In this document: one piece after another, positions 27,234 to 35,787 of the stretch | Layout of the letters: each line of letters opens with the position of its first letter | Numbering within the stretch: position 1 is the stretch's first letter | Origin: Haloglomus irregulare | Lineage (GTDB): Archaea > Halobacteriota > Halobacteria > Halobacteriales > Haloarculaceae | NCBI RefSeq assembly: GCF_007421925.1 | Contig: NZ_QMDX01000003.1 | Coordinates: 200,073-264,072 of the forward strand | Reading direction: 5' to 3' | Length of the DNA: 64,000 bases | Program-made: the position numbers and the translations under genes | Notes under the pieces: model-generated | Told to the model about the DNA's origin: nothing | The model's database searches: none | The model's input: only the letters and a program-made list of their open reading frames with translations

Positions 27234-27537
27234 ACGTGTGGTCGGTGTGGGACCCGTGATACCGGTTGCGTTCGGCTCACCGTGGCGGCGCTGCAGCAGC
27301 CGAAGGTAAGCCCGCTGACCACCTTGAGCGGGAAGGCGCCTGCTACGGAGGTTGGACGGTCCGATTCGGGGTCGCCCGTGGCGTGAGCGTTCGTGGGCGC
27401 ACCGGTCCGCACGGACGACGCCGTCCGCGAGCAGTGACGACTCCGGACCCGTTTCGGGACTCGAACCACGGCCGCACGGAATCGGCGCTCGAAACCGGGA
27501 CGTGAGATAAACACCAGCCCGCGCAGGTCCATGCTAC
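27234..27537. other. Intergenic region with promoter for the second transducer
   Basis: About 300 nt, mostly G+C-rich. GTGAGATAAACACC at 27502-27515, about 28 nt before the ATG at 27538, is a TATA-box candidate. A tRNA-like TTCGAGTCC on the minus strand was examined and rejected. Confidence 0.45.
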
Positions 27538-29232
27538 ATGCGCTTGCTGTCCCCACCTCGTGCACAGGCCGATACCGATATTCTGCGACCGCCGGCCCGG
27601 CCCGGCCCCGCTAAGCTGTGTAGCGACGGGGGCGTTCGGAACGGTACGGCCGGAGCGGACGCGGCTGCCGATTCCGCCCCCGACACCCCCGACCCGATGG
27701 CGGCCGTCGGGCAGGCCGGCCTGCTCGACGCCCTCGGCATTCCGGCCTTCGTACTGGACCCTCACGGCCACGTGGCCGGGTGGAACGCGGCCATCGAGGC
27801 GCTGACGGGGGCTTCCCGCGACGAGGCGCTGGGACACGGACAGGTCTCGGAGCTGTTCTACCCGGACGGCCGACGGACCCGAACCCTGGCCGACAAAGTG
27901 GTCGAGGCACCACAGACCGCGGCCGACGCGTTCGACGTCGGCGTCCGGGACCCGACCGTCCCGCGGTACGGGGACACGTCGACGATGCTCGACCAGCACG
28001 GCCAGCGGAAACACATCGACTTCACCGCCACCCCGCTGTACGAGGGGAACCGGTTCGTCGGCGTGCTGGAGGTGGTCGTCGACCGCACCGAGGACGTCGA
28101 TAAACGCGCGGCCGTCGAGTCGCTGGTCGGCGCGGTTCGGGACACGACACGCGACATCGGGAACGGTGATCTCGAGGCCAGGGTCGAACGAGATACCGAC
28201 TTCGACACGCTCGACGAGGAGCTGCTCGTGCTCGTCGACGAGTTCAACTCGATGGCCGACAGCCTGGCCGACCTGGTCGGCACGGTACGAGCGCAGACCC
28301 GGGAGCTGGAGTCGACCGCCGAGGCCACGGCCGAGGCGGCCGAGACCATCTCCGGGACCATCGCCGAGCAGCACGACAGCCTGCAGGACGGCGTCAGCGA
28401 GATGCAGTCGTTCTCGGCGGGGATGGAGGAGGTGGCGGCCACGGCCGAGCGGGTCGACCGGGCGGCCGAAACCGCCCGCGAGGCGGCCACGAACGGGCTC
28501 GACGCCAGCGAGGACGCCCGCGAGGCCACGACCGAGGTGGTCGACATCGGCGACGAACTGGTCGAGAGCGTCGCCGCCCTGGACGAGACGATGGAGGATA
28601 TCGAGGAGATCACCGGGATCATCGCCGACGTGGCCGACCGGACGAACCTCCTGGCGCTCAACGCCAACATCGAGACCGCGCGGGCGGGCGAGGACGGCGA
28701 CGGGTTCGCCGTCGTCGCCGAGGAGGTCAAGAGCCTGGCCGACCAGACCCAGCAACACACCGACCGGATCAGCGATAGCCTGGCGGAGCTCGAACGCCGG
28801 ACGGACGCGACGGCGGACGCCGCCGCCCGGTCCCACGACCGAATCGAGTCCGCCGAGGACAGCATGGAGGCCGTGTTCGACGCGCTGGCGGCCATCGCCG
28901 AGGAGGTCGACGAGGCCGCCGACGGCATCGCCGAGGTCGCCCGCACCACGGACGACCAGGCGGCCCGCATCGAGGAGGTGACGGCCACCCTGGAGACGGC
29001 GCTGGAGCAGTCCGCACGGACCGGCGACCGCGCGGCCGATATCGCCGATGCCACCGAGGACCAGGCCGCCCGGGTCAAGCAACTCGCTGAAACCGTGCTC
29101 AACGAGGTCGCGGAGATACTCTATAGGAGACGGCGTCAGCCGACGATAGAAGCTGTCGGGAGAGATTGTCATGTTGGCTGTGGAGTTGTAGCTCCGTCTA
29201 AACCCCGACGAGTGTTCGGCTCTCGCCCGTGA
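27538..29232 (+). CDS. Soluble PAS-domain chemotaxis transducer
   Basis: A 564-residue transducer without membrane helices. After a disordered N-terminus, a PAS domain spans about 55-185 ([40 protein letters not shown]). A HAMP-like linker ([20 protein letters not shown]) and the signalling hairpin with tip [20 protein letters not shown] follow. Cytoplasmic PAS-MCPs sense internal or redox cues in halophiles. The last 40 or so residues ([20 protein letters not shown] onward) are basic and Cys-containing, unlike normal transducer tails, and coincide with the drop in G+C; the native 3' end may have been lost. Confidence 0.8.
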   Translation: MRLLSPPRAQADTDILRPPARPGPAKLCSDGGVRNGTAGADAAADSAPDTPDPMAAVGQAGLLDALGIPAFVLDPHGHVAGWNAAIEALTGASRDEALGHGQVSELFYPDGRRTRTLADKVVEAPQTAADAFDVGVRDPTVPRYGDTSTMLDQHGQRKHIDFTATPLYEGNRFVGVLEVVVDRTEDVDKRAAVESLVGAVRDTTRDIGNGDLEARVERDTDFDTLDEELLVLVDEFNSMADSLADLVGTVRAQTRELESTAEATAEAAETISGTIAEQHDSLQDGVSEMQSFSAGMEEVAATAERVDRAAETAREAATNGLDASEDAREATTEVVDIGDELVESVAALDETMEDIEEITGIIADVADRTNLLALNANIETARAGEDGDGFAVVAEEVKSLADQTQQHTDRISDSLAELERRTDATADAAARSHDRIESAEDSMEAVFDALAAIAEEVDEAADGIAEVARTTDDQAARIEEVTATLETALEQSARTGDRAADIADATEDQAARVKQLAETVLNEVAEILYRRRRQPTIEAVGRDCHVGCGVVAPSKPRRVFGSRP

Positions 29233-29344
29233 TGAAGCCGAACACGAACACCCAGACGAGGACAGGCATCTGAACTTTGTCCTCTCGCTTGACCGCGCCG
29301 GGTTCCTCAGCACTATTCGAGGAACTCGGAGGATAACACTGTGA
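29195..29344 (+). pseudogene. ORF remnant at left edge of the island
   Basis: An open stretch of 49 codons without a start (preceded by TAG at 29189) reads [20 protein letters not shown] then DEDRHLNFVLSLDRAGFLST. Its composition is like haloarchaeal protein, unlike random A+T-rich DNA, so it is probably the tail of a lost gene. The family is not recognised. Confidence 0.35.
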
Positions 29345-29538
29345 CAGGGCAACAAATAACGCAGAGAGAGAATGTTGTCGTACATGGGCTTGATTTTTTC
29401 GTCCTATCATAAAATCATAATACGCCACTCGTGCTGCAATGAGTGGTAAAATGTGGCCAACTCCTTCTGACGAGTAATACTCACTCGTAAATACTTTTCA
29501 TAATCAGCAGCGAAGGATATCAAACCGTTGTCTCTCTG
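29233..29538. other. Left island junction, non-coding
   Basis: About 300 nt where composition changes from G+C-rich to A+T-rich, between the transducer and gvpM. Apart from the ORF remnant nothing is supported. No integrase, tRNA end or long direct repeat was seen. Confidence 0.5.
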
Positions 29539-29745
29539 CTAGTGTTGATGCGCGGCGTCCCAGTCTTTGAATATACCGTAGTGCGTCATTGTTGTCATAC
29601 CAGCGATTGCAGCCCGGAGACTAATTCCGACCAGCGGAATATCGGCAACTGTCACCATCACATCCGCTTGAACCACGACCCCCTCACGTAATAACACGTC
29701 AACAAACTCGACTATGGCGTGCATTTCATTTTTTGCTGGCTCCAT
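29539..29745 (-). CDS. gvpM: Gas vesicle protein GvpM
   Basis: A 68-residue GvpA/J/M-family protein: IVEFVDVLLREGVVVQADVM then VADIPLVGISLRAAIAG, the hydrophobic helix-strand-strand core also found in GvpA. GvpM is a minor, aggregation-prone protein needed early in vesicle formation. The start is ATG 29745, which overlaps the last base of the gvpL stop; the upstream ATG at 29787 lies inside gvpL and is rejected. It is the last gene of the gvpDEFGHIJKLM unit. Confidence 0.92.
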   Translation of the reverse strand: MEPAKNEMHAIVEFVDVLLREGVVVQADVMVTVADIPLVGISLRAAIAGMTTMTHYGIFKDWDAAHQH

Positions 29746-30599
29746 TATTCCGCTCCGATATCTGGCGCAAACGTATATGGGGGCCACGGCCCCGTGAATC
29801 GAATCTCTACTCCATCCGGTTCAACGATTGTATCTAACCGATTTCCGAGAGCAACTTCCCTGTCCTTATCTGCAAGAACGGCTACCCGTAGGATCTGTTC
29901 CCGTTCAGTAGATGAGTGGGTGTCATCAAAGAGTGTGGGACGCGATTCCTGCTCGGCGAGGTCGTTCACGACCGGCGTGATTGTTTCCGCCAATTGTTCT
30001 GCGAGGTCTGTCCGTTGATTTTGTTTCAACTCTTGAATGCGCTTCTCATATTGCTTCTCAAGCAGGAATCGTTTCCCTGCACCCGCTTGCTGCTGGCGCT
30101 GTTGCAATTCCTGAAGATGGTCATCCTGCTCCGTAATTCGGTCCTCAAACGGGGACGAATCCCACAACAGAGTGATGCGGTACTCCCACATCCCTGCAAA
30201 CGATTGCAACTCATCATGAATGCTCTCATAATGCGTAACCAGCCAGTCTTCGACACTTGCATTACCACCCTCAAGCACTGTATTAAACCGCATCGGCAAC
30301 GGTGGCCCGAATACGTCACTCGCCACATCAACCACTTGCTGGTGGGTGACCACCCATTGTTTTAGTTGATCGGCATCGTCTACATCGTGGACTGTCTCAC
30401 AATTGTGGACAACAGCACCGATTCTGTCAGTTTCAATGATGTAGACCGGATTCTGAGCAATGCCTGTCGTGGAGAGTGTCTCCGTGTCCGAGGCAGTGGT
30501 ATCAACCACGCAGTACAAATAACGCCCCTGCTGGAGAGGCTGCTCGTCGTCCGTCGCTGTGGTCTGTGCGTCGTCCAGTGATTGGGGGTGATCCGTCAT
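29745..30599 (-). CDS. gvpL: Gas vesicle protein GvpL
   Basis: A 284-residue GvpL/F-family protein. The N-terminal domain has [11 protein letters not shown] and [14 protein letters not shown]; the middle is a Gln/Glu-rich coiled coil ([20 protein letters not shown]); the C-terminus carries the family ending [17 protein letters not shown]. In studied haloarchaea GvpL is an essential accessory protein that contacts many other Gvp proteins. It overlaps gvpK by 4 nt and gvpM by 1 nt. Confidence 0.95.
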   Translation of the reverse strand: MTDHPQSLDDAQTTATDDEQPLQQGRYLYCVVDTTASDTETLSTTGIAQNPVYIIETDRIGAVVHNCETVHDVDDADQLKQWVVTHQQVVDVASDVFGPPLPMRFNTVLEGGNASVEDWLVTHYESIHDELQSFAGMWEYRITLLWDSSPFEDRITEQDDHLQELQQRQQQAGAGKRFLLEKQYEKRIQELKQNQRTDLAEQLAETITPVVNDLAEQESRPTLFDDTHSSTEREQILRVAVLADKDREVALGNRLDTIVEPDGVEIRFTGPWPPYTFAPDIGAE

Positions 30600-30937
30600 A
30601 TGTCGTCGCCCTTGCCGTGCGCTGATTGCCAGAGTGAGCCTGTTTCGTGCTCAGACAGCTGGTCAATCGCGTCGCGGACGACGTGGTCCAGATCCTTCTT
30701 GAAGTCGGATACGTCGTCGTTGATGTCTTCCTGCTGTTTCAGTCGCTCGAGTTCGTCTTCTAACGCCTGCAATTGCTGCCCCAATTGTTCGATATCCTCA
30801 TCTGAGAGTGTTCCCGATTCCATCCGACGGACGGCTTCCTGTTCTAGGGCCTCAACCAACAGTTCGATAACAGTTACAACCAGTGCTGTCAGGCCACCTT
30901 GGATGTTATTGGCGTCATCATCAAGAGCCAATTCCAT
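30596..30937 (-). CDS. gvpK: Gas vesicle protein GvpK
   Basis: A 113-residue GvpK. The family block [20 protein letters not shown] is followed by [20 protein letters not shown] and a coiled-coil tail. GvpK is among the accessory proteins needed at the start of vesicle assembly. It is co-transcribed with gvpJ (2-nt gap) and gvpL (4-nt overlap). Confidence 0.95.
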   Translation of the reverse strand: MELALDDDANNIQGGLTALVVTVIELLVEALEQEAVRRMESGTLSDEDIEQLGQQLQALEDELERLKQQEDINDDVSDFKKDLDHVVRDAIDQLSEHETGSLWQSAHGKGDDI

Positions 30938-30939
30938 AT

Positions 30940-31290
30940 TTACTCACCTCGCTGCGGCGACGAAGATGCCGTCGGCGAGGAGTCATCCGACGGGGAGGTT
31001 GTAGATTCGGTCTCTGACGAGGACCCCGTCTCAGCGTCGGACTCGGATGGGTCTGATGAGATATTCGCAGCAGATTCAACGCGCTCCATATCTGTGCCGG
31101 TTGGGAATTCGAGTCCGTATTCAGCTGCTGTTTCGAAGGAGGCAATCGCGGCCCGCAACTCAATCCCGAGCAGCTCCGTGTCGCCAACGCTGACGACGAC
31201 GTCGGCGTTGACGACGACTCCTTTGTCCAACAGCATCTCCAGCATCTCGGCGAGATCGCCCTGCGAGCGCGTCGGCTTTGGGTCACTCAT
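30940..31290 (-). CDS. gvpJ: Gas vesicle protein GvpJ
   Basis: A 116-residue GvpA-like minor structural protein. The core [20 protein letters not shown] then [20 protein letters not shown] parallels GvpA, followed by an acidic Ser/Thr-rich tail. GvpJ is proposed to help form the conical ends or nucleus of the vesicle. The start MSDPKPTRS (31290) overlaps the gvpI end by 8 nt; the 8 residues upstream are rejected. Confidence 0.93.
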   Translation of the reverse strand: MSDPKPTRSQGDLAEMLEMLLDKGVVVNADVVVSVGDTELLGIELRAAIASFETAAEYGLEFPTGTDMERVESAANISSDPSESDAETGSSSETESTTSPSDDSSPTASSSPQRGE

Positions 31291-31711
31291 CGGTTTGGTT
31301 CCCGTCAGCGTCACGGTCTAACGGAGTCGTGGTGGTATCCGAAGTACCAGAGGATTCCGCGGTGTCGCTTGTTGTTTGCTGGTGGAGACGCCGTCCGTAT
31401 AACCGTTTGCGGCCTGCCACATCCGAGTATTTCGGGGTCGGCGGGACAGTCGAGTGAGAGTTCCGAGCCGCATTTTCGGCGTTCGTCTTCTGCGGCGGCA
31501 TCGTCGAGTGTGCCGTTGGATTCTCGACGCCGTCCTCATCACCTGCATCGTCACGTCGGGCTTCCGACCGCTTCCGGTTGCGCTTCCGCCGTTGGGCGAG
31601 TTTTTCGCGCTGTTGGAGCAACTTCTGGCGGGCTTTGTCTCGGTTGATTTGGGCTTTGACCCGTGCTTGTTGTGCTTTCTGCTCGTGTTGTTGCTGTTGT
31701 TTGTCACTCAT
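31283..31711 (-). CDS. gvpI: Gas vesicle protein GvpI
   Basis: A 142-residue GvpI: a very basic, Gln-rich N-terminal half (KAQINRDKARQKLLQQREKL, then AQRRKRNRKRSEARR) and a family-like KYSDVAGRKRLYGRRLH near the C-terminus. GvpI is a small basic accessory protein, not essential in known systems but influencing vesicle shape, and it partners GvpH. It overlaps gvpH by 8 nt and gvpJ by 8 nt. Confidence 0.92.
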   Translation of the reverse strand: MSDKQQQQHEQKAQQARVKAQINRDKARQKLLQQREKLAQRRKRNRKRSEARRDDAGDEDGVENPTAHSTMPPQKTNAENAARNSHSTVPPTPKYSDVAGRKRLYGRRLHQQTTSDTAESSGTSDTTTTPLDRDADGNQTDE

Positions 31712-32273
31712 TGGTCGTTCCTCTATTTGAGTCCGATTCGCGCGAGACGCGAATTTCGAGTACCTGATTATTGATGATCATATCAGTGATTGTCATTTCG
31801 GACTGGTCAAGCGGAATCCGCTTCATCTCGTTCTCATCAATCCAGAGGATCAGAGCTGGCTCATCAGCATCGAGGTCAACATCTACGTCATCCTCGTCAG
31901 CCACGCCAGGCAAATCCGCGATTACGACGAGTTCGTCGTCACTCGTCCCCTCACGGGTTTCGATGGATACCGAATCCTCTGTCGCTCGCTGGTGACGCGA
32001 TCGCCGTTCGGAGTGCGACTGATGCGATGATGACCTCGTAGTCGATGATTGATTATACTGTCCCAGCCCGATGGAAACATCGTAATTGTAATTCACCCGG
32101 CTTGTTCCATGGTTAATCTGGCCTGACCCACGGCGGTGGCCTGCTTCCTCCTCTTCGATTTCGGCAAGCATCTTAAGAAGGGTACGCAACTGGTCAAGCA
32201 GACCCGTCGGCTCGGCGGATGTATTGTCGCGCTTGCCGTCGGATGTATCGTCGTTGCTTTTATCGGGTGGCAT
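31704..32273 (-). CDS. gvpH: Gas vesicle protein GvpH (Hsp20-like)
   Basis: A 189-residue protein. An N-terminal variable region (LLDQLRTLLKMLAEIEEEE, then a Ser/His/Arg-rich stretch) leads to a small-heat-shock-like C-terminal domain with DELVVIADLPGVADEDDVDV and ALILWIDENEMKRIPL. GvpH is a chaperone-like accessory protein. It starts within the gvpG stop (TAATG) and overlaps gvpI by 8 nt. Confidence 0.93.
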   Translation of the reverse strand: MPPDKSNDDTSDGKRDNTSAEPTGLLDQLRTLLKMLAEIEEEEAGHRRGSGQINHGTSRVNYNYDVSIGLGQYNQSSTTRSSSHQSHSERRSRHQRATEDSVSIETREGTSDDELVVIADLPGVADEDDVDVDLDADEPALILWIDENEMKRIPLDQSEMTITDMIINNQVLEIRVSRESDSNRGTTNE

Positions 32274-32524
32274 TATTGTTTGATCTCTATGCGGCCGCGC
32301 ATCTGCTCTTGGATCTGTTGTGCCATTTCGAGTTGTGTCTCAAGCTCTTGCTTGCGCTGCTGGTATTCCTCTTCGGACCGCTCACCAATCTCATAGAGGA
32401 GGCGGTTCTCCTTGATATCATCCTGAATTGCGTCGGTATCGTACATTTCATCGACTGCCATCGTGTGCAGGATATCTAGCAGCGAGAGAAACGGCTTTAC
32501 CAACAGGTCGTCCACGAGGAACAT
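32273..32524 (-). CDS. gvpG: Gas vesicle protein GvpG
   Basis: An 83-residue GvpG. The family N-terminus FLVDDLLVKPFLSLLDILHT is followed by LLYEIGERSEEEYQQRKQEL and a coiled-coil end. It is an accessory protein required for assembly in model systems. It lies 3 nt after gvpF and overlaps gvpH. Confidence 0.95.
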   Translation of the reverse strand: MFLVDDLLVKPFLSLLDILHTMAVDEMYDTDAIQDDIKENRLLYEIGERSEEEYQQRKQELETQLEMAQQIQEQMRGRIEIKQ

Positions 32525-32527
32525 ATA

Positions 32528-33166
32528 TTATCCCCCTCCCCGTTGTTCGGCCCCGATATGAATATCCACGAAGTTGTATGGGGGCCACGGACCCGTGTAG
32601 TTGATAATCAGCTCGTCGTACTCTGCTCCAATCTCGTCAATCGCGGCATCAAAGACGTCACGTTGGTCGCGGTCCACGAGGTACGACTTATTGACGATTA
32701 ACCGGTCGGTGAAGAGATCGTTCTCGGTTTCGTTGATGCTCAACTCTGCCAGCCGATCTGTGACCGTTGCTTGGATGCCTTCCTGAGGGGCCGCGCCGTC
32801 AGCAGGGGTGAGTATCTTCACCCCGAGTTCAACGGTCCCCTCAATATTGTTGAGCGTACTCCGTAGCGCGCGTCGTGCGCCACGCAACACATGTTTAAGC
32901 GTACGCTCGCTTTTGAACGCCATCCCGAAACTCATCGGCACGACGGTGCGCCCACCGTCGTACTCCAGCACGTGTTGAAGGACGGTGTTATGTGCCTCCA
33001 CGCGCTCATCGGTGCGATCGGGCTCGGTCGTGTCGATGTCGGACACGACAGTGGAGAAATTCTTGTAATCGACCGTGTAAATCCGGTCTGCGCCAGCGAC
33101 ACCTTCTACATCCAATTCGAAATCTTCCTTTTCAATAATGCCGTACGTGTACAGGTTCTCACTCAT
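32528..33166 (-). CDS. gvpF: Gas vesicle protein GvpF
   Basis: A 212-residue GvpL/F-family protein: ENLYTYGIIEKEDFELDVEG, VVPMSFGMAFKSERTLKHVL, and the family C-terminus YTGPWPPYNFVDIHIGAE shared with GvpL. GvpF is known to bind GvpA and may prevent its premature aggregation. The start MSENLYTYG (33166) overlaps the gvpE end by 8 nt; the ATG 9 nt upstream is possible but less likely. Confidence 0.95.
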   Translation of the reverse strand: MSENLYTYGIIEKEDFELDVEGVAGADRIYTVDYKNFSTVVSDIDTTEPDRTDERVEAHNTVLQHVLEYDGGRTVVPMSFGMAFKSERTLKHVLRGARRALRSTLNNIEGTVELGVKILTPADGAAPQEGIQATVTDRLAELSINETENDLFTDRLIVNKSYLVDRDQRDVFDAAIDEIGAEYDELIINYTGPWPPYNFVDIHIGAEQRGGG

Positions 33167-33740
33167 TGGCCTCACTCCGGTGACATGTGGATTGTGACTG
33201 ATTGGCGTTGCAGTCGGACAAGAGTGTCTTTAGAACAAGCGAGAACAATAGCAGCTGATCGACTGCGTGGTCTACTCGTGCCAGGGCTGTTTTAGAGTCA
33301 GAAAGATAATACATTTTACGCTTGCTCAATCTTTGCATTTCAAGAACATCGTTGTCTGCAAGATCAGTTAAGTGCGGATACACTGTGCCTGGACTCAGGT
33401 CCGTCCCAAACAATCGCCGAATATCTTGTAACAGTTCTTTGCCGCACGCGCCCCCCCGCGCAGCGACCAGGAGAATGAGAATCGGGTCGACGTGTTCGGT
33501 AACAATCTCGTCATTGATTGTGTGCAGTTGGTCACTGTCAAGCCACTCGTCTCTTATATCAACCGCATCGTCAGTCAGCGGCGTATCCGTGGACCGTTGT
33601 GCCGCTCCCTCACCGTACGGCTGGTCTTCGTGAACTGACGTAGCATCGGAGTCGATCACCGATTCGAGATCGGATGCTGTGAGCGAGAGTGTGGCGTTGG
33701 CGTCGATGGCCCCGGCGAATCTTTCCAGCAGGTCGTCCAT
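33159..33740 (-). CDS. gvpE: Gas vesicle transcription activator GvpE
   Basis: A 193-residue activator of gvp promoters. The C-terminal part has a PadR-like winged-helix look (LLVAARGGACGKELLQDIRR, then LSPGTVYPHLTDLADNDVLE) and the basic/leucine zipper-like RLSKRKMYYLSDSKTALARV with DHAVDQLLLFSLVLKTLL. In known haloarchaea GvpE binds an upstream element of gvpA and gvpD promoters, and GvpD counteracts it. The start ATG 33740 follows the gvpD stop by one base. The upstream ORF extension to 33848 lies inside gvpD and is rejected. Confidence 0.93.
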   Translation of the reverse strand: MDDLLERFAGAIDANATLSLTASDLESVIDSDATSVHEDQPYGEGAAQRSTDTPLTDDAVDIRDEWLDSDQLHTINDEIVTEHVDPILILLVAARGGACGKELLQDIRRLFGTDLSPGTVYPHLTDLADNDVLEMQRLSKRKMYYLSDSKTALARVDHAVDQLLLFSLVLKTLLSDCNANQSQSTCHRSEANE

Positions 33741-33741
33741 A

Positions 33742-35271
33742 TTAGACCATCTCCGTGAGCGTGACTTTGGGAATCGACTCTGACTGGCTGATGCCGATAC
33801 CAAGCAGAGGTGTCTGTGGGTTTTCACCATACATGATGACGGCGTCACCGGACCGTTCTAGCCGGAAGTGCATATCGGCAACCCGATCTGATCGTGTGCG
33901 AAGTTCGGTGCTTGGCTTGGTAATAAGTATTGCTAAGTCGTTGTGGAGAGCGACATAATTCGCAAAGTCACCCAGCCGAGTTTCGAACGCCTCCTGTGCC
34001 GTGTCCATGCTAACCACGTGCAACAACGGATTTTCAGTTTCATTTCGTACCTGCTCAACGTAGGTGATATATGGCTCGTACGCGAGTTGCCCGCCTTCTA
34101 TAGGAAGGCTAACCCTATCATCAGTTGGATGGGACTGGTCACCTCCCATATCTACACCCGTTGAGCGTGGTCCATCGGTGTTGAATTGATCGTACCGGTC
34201 TGCATCGTCAGAGGGGCCAGCGTACGTTTCGAACACATGGCAGTAACTATTGAATACCTGTGCAGGGAGTATCTTATCGAGATCGTTGTGGAGTAAGCCG
34301 GGGCTACCCTCCCGAGGCGGGACAACCGCAACACACATTTCCCGAACGAGGAAATTACGAATTGTCGGGAGTGTTAACACGCTCCACGCGTCACGGGACA
34401 GATCAGGCCCGAGGTCAAGATGAATGACGCTGCCGCGGTTGTAGCCACCCGAGAGGATACGATCAAGATCACGGATGCCAGTTGAGAACTTCGCCTTCGA
34501 ATTTGGCAGGGGGTCCCACATGCCATCCCCCGTTACTGCTTGGATAGCTGATAACTTGACCGGCGTGATCGCTTGGAAATTGCCGTCGGCAAGCGTAAAC
34601 GGCCGTAAGCGGTTACCGATTCGAACACCCCGAAGCTTTTCAAACCGAAGATGTCGATGTGTTCGCCCACGATCGTCTTCTTTGACCTCAAGCGTAACGA
34701 CACCATCGACAATATACCCAAGTGATGGAGACTCCGCTGTTTCTGACACCAACATCAGACGCATATTCTGTTCGCGGGCAAGAACGACCAGTTGATTCGT
34801 TACTGTCTCGATGCTGGGGGAATCGCCGTGGCGCGTCGCTAAGTAATCGTAAATGATTTCCCAGCTATCAAATACGATTGTGAGCTGTGTGGTCGCATCG
34901 TTGATGTTTTGTATCCACCTGAGGAGCGAATCCAGATCGAGTTTTTCGAATGGAACGTCTACGTCCAGTGGGAGTTCGAATGGGTCCTGTGAGAGGTCAA
35001 GAATCGCGGCCGTGTCAAGTGAGGAGTGGTCCTTGAAGTACATCTCGTGAATCGTCTCCTGGTCAACGCGTGTGGACACGTAGAGGACATCTCCATCTTG
35101 TTCCAACACATCAAGACCGCGGATTGTAAACAGGGTCTTTCCCGTGCCTGGTGCGCCATTGATGAGGAGCGTTTGCCCGACATCACCCATAAAAAACTGG
35201 CTAATCTCGCGTGGGAACAACGCGAGTCCGGTGTGGTCTGTGGGCAGTTGACCTAAACTGGATGAATTCAT
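33742..35271 (-). CDS. gvpD: Gas vesicle repressor GvpD
   Basis: A 509-residue regulator, first of the minus-strand unit. It is a RecA/KaiC-like P-loop protein with GAPGTGKT at about 39-46, [20 protein letters not shown] as Walker B-like region, and an arginine-rich patch ([20 protein letters not shown]) matching the basic region needed for repression in studied GvpD proteins. GvpD lowers GvpE levels, so gvpDE form the control module of the cluster. Full length and uninterrupted. Confidence 0.95.
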   Translation of the reverse strand: MNSSSLGQLPTDHTGLALFPREISQFFMGDVGQTLLINGAPGTGKTLFTIRGLDVLEQDGDVLYVSTRVDQETIHEMYFKDHSSLDTAAILDLSQDPFELPLDVDVPFEKLDLDSLLRWIQNINDATTQLTIVFDSWEIIYDYLATRHGDSPSIETVTNQLVVLAREQNMRLMLVSETAESPSLGYIVDGVVTLEVKEDDRGRTHRHLRFEKLRGVRIGNRLRPFTLADGNFQAITPVKLSAIQAVTGDGMWDPLPNSKAKFSTGIRDLDRILSGGYNRGSVIHLDLGPDLSRDAWSVLTLPTIRNFLVREMCVAVVPPREGSPGLLHNDLDKILPAQVFNSYCHVFETYAGPSDDADRYDQFNTDGPRSTGVDMGGDQSHPTDDRVSLPIEGGQLAYEPYITYVEQVRNETENPLLHVVSMDTAQEAFETRLGDFANYVALHNDLAILITKPSTELRTRSDRVADMHFRLERSGDAVIMYGENPQTPLLGIGISQSESIPKVTLTEMV

Positions 35272-35391
35272 TACTTTTTTCCAGTCGGTTGAGGTAGAAC
35301 ACTCATGATGGACGGGTGAGTATTCTCTTACATACCGACTATACAGGCCTTCATTATCTCTCTACTTAAAACCGCGACCCATTACAGGAGA

Positions 35392-35411
35392 TGAAACGAG
35401 TGCTGAAACTG
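35392..35411 (+). promoter_or_regulatory. GvpE-responsive element (UAS) of gvpA
   Basis: TGAAACGA-GTGC-TGAAACTG: two half-sites with a 4-nt spacer. This is close to the published GvpE-responsive consensus TGAAACGG-n4-TGAACCAA. It sits directly upstream of the A+T-rich box, as the element does in known gvp promoters. Confidence 0.75.
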
Positions 35412-35414
35412 TAC

Positions 35415-35428
35415 ATACTATTTTATTT
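35415..35428 (+). promoter_or_regulatory. BRE/TATA box of gvpA
   Basis: ATACTATTTTATTT lies 4 nt after the GvpE element and about 45-50 nt before the gvpA ATG. Transcription would begin about 25 nt downstream, near 35450, leaving a short leader of some 20 nt. Confidence 0.6.
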
Positions 35429-35470
35429 CGAGCGAGTAGAGTTTGGGGTGGGTTATATCCCAGATCAACA

Positions 35471-35701
35471 ATGGCGCAGCCAGATTCCTCAAGCTTGGCA
35501 GAAGTTCTCGATCGCGTACTGGACAAAGGTATCGTCGTAGATGTGTTCGCTCGCGTGTCGCTTGTCGGCATCGAGATTCTGACCGTCGAGGCGCGGGTCG
35601 TCGTCTCCTCGGTGGACACCTTCCTCCACTACGCAGAAGAAATCGCCAAAATCGAACAAGCCGAACTTACCGCCGGCGCCGAGGCGGCTCCTGAGGTCTG
35701 A
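35471..35701 (+). CDS. gvpA: Major gas vesicle structural protein GvpA
   Basis: A 76-residue GvpA, the ribbed-wall protein of the gas vesicle. Near-invariant family text is present: [40 protein letters not shown] and [15 protein letters not shown]. It begins MAQPDSSS as in other haloarchaea. It is the first gene of the plus-strand unit, 86 nt ahead of gvpC. An imperfect hairpin (CTTGGCAC...GTGCAAG, 35714-35730) after the stop could attenuate transcription so that gvpA mRNA is the most abundant. Confidence 0.98.
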   Translation: MAQPDSSSLAEVLDRVLDKGIVVDVFARVSLVGIEILTVEARVVVSSVDTFLHYAEEIAKIEQAELTAGAEAAPEV

Positions 35702-35787
35702 CGCACGGACCTCCCTTGGCACGGTGCAAGAGATGTGAGCAGATTGCAAACTATGATTAACACCCTTCTTTGATACACACTAAACAC

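Larger units (their letters stand above)
35272..35470. promoter_or_regulatory. Divergent gvpD/gvpA promoter region
   Basis: A 199-nt A+T-rich region between the two transcription units. For gvpD the minus strand offers TTTTAAGTA (plus 35364-35372), which would give a leader of roughly 65-70 nt. For gvpA, a GvpE-type element and TATA box are listed separately. This is the classic haloarchaeal gvp control region. Confidence 0.75.

Noticed and set aside
27440-27480. tRNA-like T-arm (GGTTCGAGTCC) on the minus strand
   Set aside because: The five-base stem around the loop does not pair, and no acceptor, D or anticodon arms can be folded around it.
29539-29787. Longer GvpM (82 residues) from ATG 29787
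   Set aside because: The added residues lie within the gvpL end and differ from GvpM N-termini; ATG 29745 overlaps the gvpL stop in the usual way.
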